A DNA stretch of 33,628 bases, taken from contig CAZJQI010000047.1 in assembly GCA_964548275.1 (NCBI GenBank), positions 1 through 33,628 on the forward strand. Direction: 5' to 3'. Within the stretch, counting starts at the first letter, position 1, and each line of letters begins with the position of its first letter. The notes beneath the pieces were generated by a model. That model was not told the origin of the DNA, did not search any database, and worked only from the letters and a program-made list of their open reading frames with translations. Source of the DNA: JAUVUV01 sp964548275. Its GTDB lineage: Bacteria; Gemmatimonadota; Glassbacteria; GWA2-58-10. Both the position numbers and the translations under genes were made by a program. Shown here in pieces: positions 31,204-33,628 of this stretch.

Positions 31204-31809
31204 TCAAAGATCATTTTTACTTAGCCATTCGCGAAAGCTCTGGAGGGCGCGGCCTCGGTGGCTGACCCTGTTTTTTTTCACGGGATCGAGCTGAGCGAAA
31301 GTTTTCCCCAGAGGCGGATAATAGAAAACCGGATCGTAGCCGAATCCTCCCCTGCCGCGTGGATGATCGAGTATCACTCCATCGCAGCGGCCCTGGAAAA
31401 TGACCAGGCTGCTGTTGGTGCGGCAAAGGGCCAGACAGCAGATAAACGAGGCTCCCCTTTCTGACTGATCAACTCCGTGAAGGCTCTCGAGCAGGTGTTC
31501 GAGGTTGTTTTTGTCTGTGGCGCCATCTCCTGCAAAACGCGCTGAATAGATTCCCGGAGCACCCTCCAGCGCCTCGACAGCCAGTCCGCTGTCATCTGCC
31601 AATGAGGCCAGACCGCTGTGATTAAACCAGTGCCGGGCTTTTATCCCGGCGTTTTCGCAAAATGAACTGCCCTGTTCGATACAGTCGGGCACGTCTTGCG
31701 TCAAATCCTCAGGACCGATCACCCTGATCGGCAAACCGGCAAGAAGTTTCCTGAACTCGGCAACCTTGCCTGGATTGGTAGTGGCTATCAAGAGCTTTTG
31801 CTCATTCAA
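31204..31809 (-). CDS. rdgB: dITP/XTP (non-canonical purine NTP) pyrophosphatase
   Basis: This 201-residue enzyme of the Ham1/RdgB family hydrolyses dITP, ITP and XTP to monophosphates, keeping deaminated purines out of DNA and RNA. Family markers are IATTNPGKVAEFRKLL at the N terminus, SLADDSGLAVEALEGAPGIYSARFAG in the middle, RGGFGYDPVFYYPPLGKTFAQL, and KNRVSHRGRAL towards the end. The start is TTG 31809, overlapping the rph stop by eight bases (TTGAATGA), consistent with coupled translation. The rph-rdgB order is common in bacteria. Confidence 0.95.
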   Translation of the reverse strand: MNEQKLLIATTNPGKVAEFRKLLAGLPIRVIGPEDLTQDVPDCIEQGSSFCENAGIKARHWFNHSGLASLADDSGLAVEALEGAPGIYSARFAGDGATDKNNLEHLLESLHGVDQSERGASFICCLALCRTNSSLVIFQGRCDGVILDHPRGRGGFGYDPVFYYPPLGKTFAQLDPVKKNRVSHRGRALQSFREWLSKNDL

Positions 31810-32524
31810 TGCCCAGTACCTTTTTCTGGATGGTGATCAGCTTTCCTATCCCTTTCCGAGCAAGGCTCAGCATTTCGTTCAATTCGCTCTGGCCGAAGGG
31901 TTTGTCTTCGGCTGTGCCCTGGATTTCCACCAGTTCGCCTGAGGCTGTCATCACTACATTCAGGTCCACCTCAGCCCGGCTGTCAGCCTCGTAATCAAGA
32001 TCGAGCACCAGGTTGCCATCCACCATGCCCACGCTTACCGCGGCGATCAGGCCTGTCATTGGATTGGGTTCAAGCTCTCCCTTTTCGGCCAGGCTGTTCA
32101 GCGCCTTATACAGGGCCATAACCGCTCCGTTTATCGCGCAGCAGCGGGTACCGCCATCAGCCTGGATCACATCGCAGTCGAGGATGACCGTTCTTTCGGT
32201 GAGAGATTGGAGATCGACCGCGATGCGCAACGCCCTGCCGATCAGGCGGCTTATTTCAAGCGCTCTGCTGTTTGCCCCGCTTCTGGAGCGTTCTCTCTGC
32301 TGGCGCAAATGCGTACTTCCGGGCAGCATGCCATACTCGGCGGTAACCCACCCCTGCCCTGTGCCCTCCAGAAACGAAGGAACCCTCGCCTCAACCGTTG
32401 CGGTACAGAGAACCCTGGTCCTGCCCATGGATGCCAGGCAGGAGCCCTCTGCGTGCACGTTGCAGTCCAGTTCAAATTCCACCGGCCGTAATTCGAGCCT
32501 GTCTTTTTCTTCTTTTTCAATCAT
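31802..32524 (-). CDS. rph: Ribonuclease PH
   Basis: This 240-residue phosphorolytic 3' exoribonuclease trims tRNA precursors. Visible landmarks are LELRPVEFEL near the start, EGSCLASMGRTRVLCTATVE, GWVTAEYGMLPGSTHLRQQRE, RLIGRALRIAVDLQSLTERTVILDCDVIQADGGTRCCAINGA and DLDYEADSRAEVDLNVVMT. This is the full RNase PH fold with the phosphate-site RxxxR region. ATG 32524 has AGAGGGG about nine bases upstream. It leads a two-gene operon with rdgB. Confidence 0.96.
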   Translation of the reverse strand: MIEKEEKDRLELRPVEFELDCNVHAEGSCLASMGRTRVLCTATVEARVPSFLEGTGQGWVTAEYGMLPGSTHLRQQRERSRSGANSRALEISRLIGRALRIAVDLQSLTERTVILDCDVIQADGGTRCCAINGAVMALYKALNSLAEKGELEPNPMTGLIAAVSVGMVDGNLVLDLDYEADSRAEVDLNVVMTASGELVEIQGTAEDKPFGQSELNEMLSLARKGIGKLITIQKKVLGIE

Positions 32525-32606
32525 TATAATTCCCCTCTTCTGGTTGTCAGGTGCCGTCTTAAGCTAAATCTTCATGCTCGGCCTGGTCAAGCAAAAAGAA
32601 CAACTA

Positions 32607-32946
32607 TATAGCAACTTAAAAGAGTCCGGTAAATAATCAGCAATATTTAGGTTAAAGTTATAAGTACTCCACTTGCAGGGATAACAAATATTCTGGATTA
32701 CGAAATGCAATATCAGTCTCCAGGCAAGTATTACGGAATCAATTACACACCCCGTCTGCCGTAGGCAGGCACCCCTCTCAAGAGGGGATACAGGGGTGTG
32801 TCTTCCTTGAATGAAACGTTATTTCAATATCTCGAAGTCTTAACATCGATTAAAGAGAGCAATCAAGTGAAAACCAGCTTAAAAAAGACTGTAATTATGA
32901 ATTGCCCGACTACTTTAAAATTTACCGGACAGCTAATATAGCAACT
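32607..32946. mobile_element. Candidate MITE-like element with inverted ends and flanking direct repeats
   Basis: Perfect 11-bp inverted repeats GTCCGGTAAAT (32624-32634) and ATTTACCGGAC (32920-32930) enclose about 285 bases with no gene. Just outside them the same decamer, TATAGCAACT, occurs directly repeated at 32607-32616 and 32937-32946, resembling a target-site duplication. The six or seven bases between each decamer and inverted repeat are only partly symmetric. A family A repeat (32745-32801) is nested inside. TTAATAGTGTCCGGTAAA at 17761-17778 looks like another copy of one end. Confidence 0.5.
32745..32801. repeat. Family A repeat, compact copy
   Basis: Edges ACACACCCC (32745-32753) and GGGGTGTGT (32793-32801) pair with each other and enclose two hairpins: GTCTGCC/GGCAGGC (one G-T-type pair) and CCCCTCT/AGAGGGG. 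This 57-bp form lacks the spacer present in the copy at 20276-20410. Confidence 0.8.
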
Positions 32947-33078
32947 GTAAAATCCACTTCTAACTATAAGATATTGAAACAGTTAATTAAAGTTTTGCAG
33001 ATTTCCAGCCGATGTATAAATAAGCCGGATTGACTTACTTTTTCCGGTATCGGATATCTTGATAATTGGAGAAAACGG

Positions 33079-33276
33079 GTGATTAAAAAGTTTATTATAC
33101 TTTTCGCTCTCCTTCTTGTTCTTGTAGTTCTGCTCTCCCTCTGGGTATTCGACAAGGTTCTGGTACTAAGCGGCAGAGGCAGGAGTTTTAACTTTTTCAG
33201 CACTCCCCCAAGACCTCTCAACAAAGAAACAGCAATCGAACCTTTAGGCCTTCCCTCCCTGAGCCGCTCTGCATAA
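33079..33276 (+). CDS. Possible small single-pass membrane protein
   Basis: This 65-residue frame starts with GTG 33079, with GGAGAAAACGG giving a good ribosome site, and a TTGACT box about 50 bases upstream could belong to a promoter. Residues 4-24 (KFIILFALLLVLVVLLSLWVF) form one strong membrane helix after a basic start, so the N terminus would face the cytoplasm. The short outer tail is rich in Pro, Ser and Arg and matches nothing I recognise. A short frame with a hydrophobic start next to repeats may also be chance or a relic. The gap to the tRNA holds a family B repeat. Confidence 0.45.
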   Translation: MIKKFIILFALLLVLVVLLSLWVFDKVLVLSGRGRSFNFFSTPPRPLNKETAIEPLGLPSLSRSA

Positions 33277-33317
33277 AGCGCCCCCTGCGGGCAGGTTCCC
33301 TGGTTACAGTCATCCGG

Positions 33318-33456
33318 CTGCTCCGAAAATAATGGACTAAAGGTGCGTTATTCCATGGTTTCGGTAAAAACCACCCGTAGGGGCGCACGGCCGCGCGCCC
33401 CTACAAAAAACAAAATTTTTTCATTGTTTTCGGGTGAACCACCGGCTCAAGATGAC
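33318..33456. repeat. Family B dispersed repeat, copy 2
   Basis: This is the reverse complement of the repeat at 7324-7464, including the CTGCTCCGAAAATAATGG edge, the CGTTATTCCATGGTTTCGGT block and the near-palindrome at 33377-33404. It ends about ten bases before the tRNA promoter. Confidence 0.85.
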
Positions 33457-33465
33457 TGCCTCCTA

Positions 33466-33494
33466 TTGACATTCCACTTGCTGGTTTCTATTAT
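33466..33494 (+). promoter_or_regulatory. Near-consensus sigma-70 promoter of the tRNA gene
   Basis: TTGACA at 33466-33471, a 17-base spacer and TATTAT at 33489-33494 give one of the best promoter matches in the window. Transcription would start near 33501, about 48 bases before the mature tRNA. Confidence 0.85.
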
Positions 33495-33548
33495 AGTTTT
33501 CAGGTTAACGGTTTTTCTTTTTAAGTTAAAATATTTTAGCCATTTTAT

Positions 33549-33623
<75 letters not shown>

Positions 33624-33628
33624 ATATT

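Overview
The window reads as chromosomal DNA from a diderm (Gram-negative type) bacterium. MurE carries the meso-diaminopimelate signature, there is an HflK/HflC pair, and an ECF sigma/anti-sigma pair sits with two Spy/CpxP-like secreted proteins. Most genes are ordinary housekeeping or metabolic genes. The gaps are filled with short palindromic dispersed repeats, as in many uncultured lineages (for example candidate phyla of the FCB superphylum). I cannot assign a phylum from sequence alone. No phage, plasmid, CRISPR array or intact transposase was seen.

Layout. Positions 1-6.7 kb (minus strand): murE, a secreted protein of a poorly characterised family, a large TPR protein and a rhodanese-MauE membrane fusion. 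6.8-10.7 kb (minus): an envelope-stress-like module of a peptidase-MA-like membrane protease, an ECF sigma factor, a zinc-finger anti-sigma factor and two LTXXQ-type periplasmic proteins. 10.7-13.3 kb: rpsT (plus) converging on rnr (minus), sharing a hairpin. 13.5-17.5 kb (plus): a three-gene run of a DUF885 metallopeptidase-like protein, a circularly permuted ATP-grasp-like protein and a SAM methyltransferase. 17.5-20.4 kb: repeat-rich DNA holding an MTH1187-type thiamine-binding protein and a solitary Shedu-like (SduA/DUF4263) defence nuclease, whose upstream region is full of palindromes.

20.4-25 kb (minus): GH42 glycosidase, a six-helix membrane protein, and a double amidohydrolase whose first half has lost its metal ligands. 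25.2-26 kb: a DUF72 protein, followed by a 213-bp non-coding element with perfect 18-bp terminal inverted repeats and an internal cloverleaf fold. 26.3-28.2 kb (minus): hflK-hflC. 28.5-30.5 kb (minus): cysK, a ThiF/MoeB-type E1 enzyme and a TusA-like protein, a likely sulfur-transfer operon. 31.2-32.5 kb (minus): rph-rdgB. 32.6-33.6 kb: a second element flanked by inverted repeats, a possible small membrane protein, and tRNA-Gly(CCC) behind a near-consensus promoter.

Three dispersed repeat families (called A, B and C here) recur. Copies of each occur in opposite orientations up to 26 kb apart, so they could serve as substrates for inversion.
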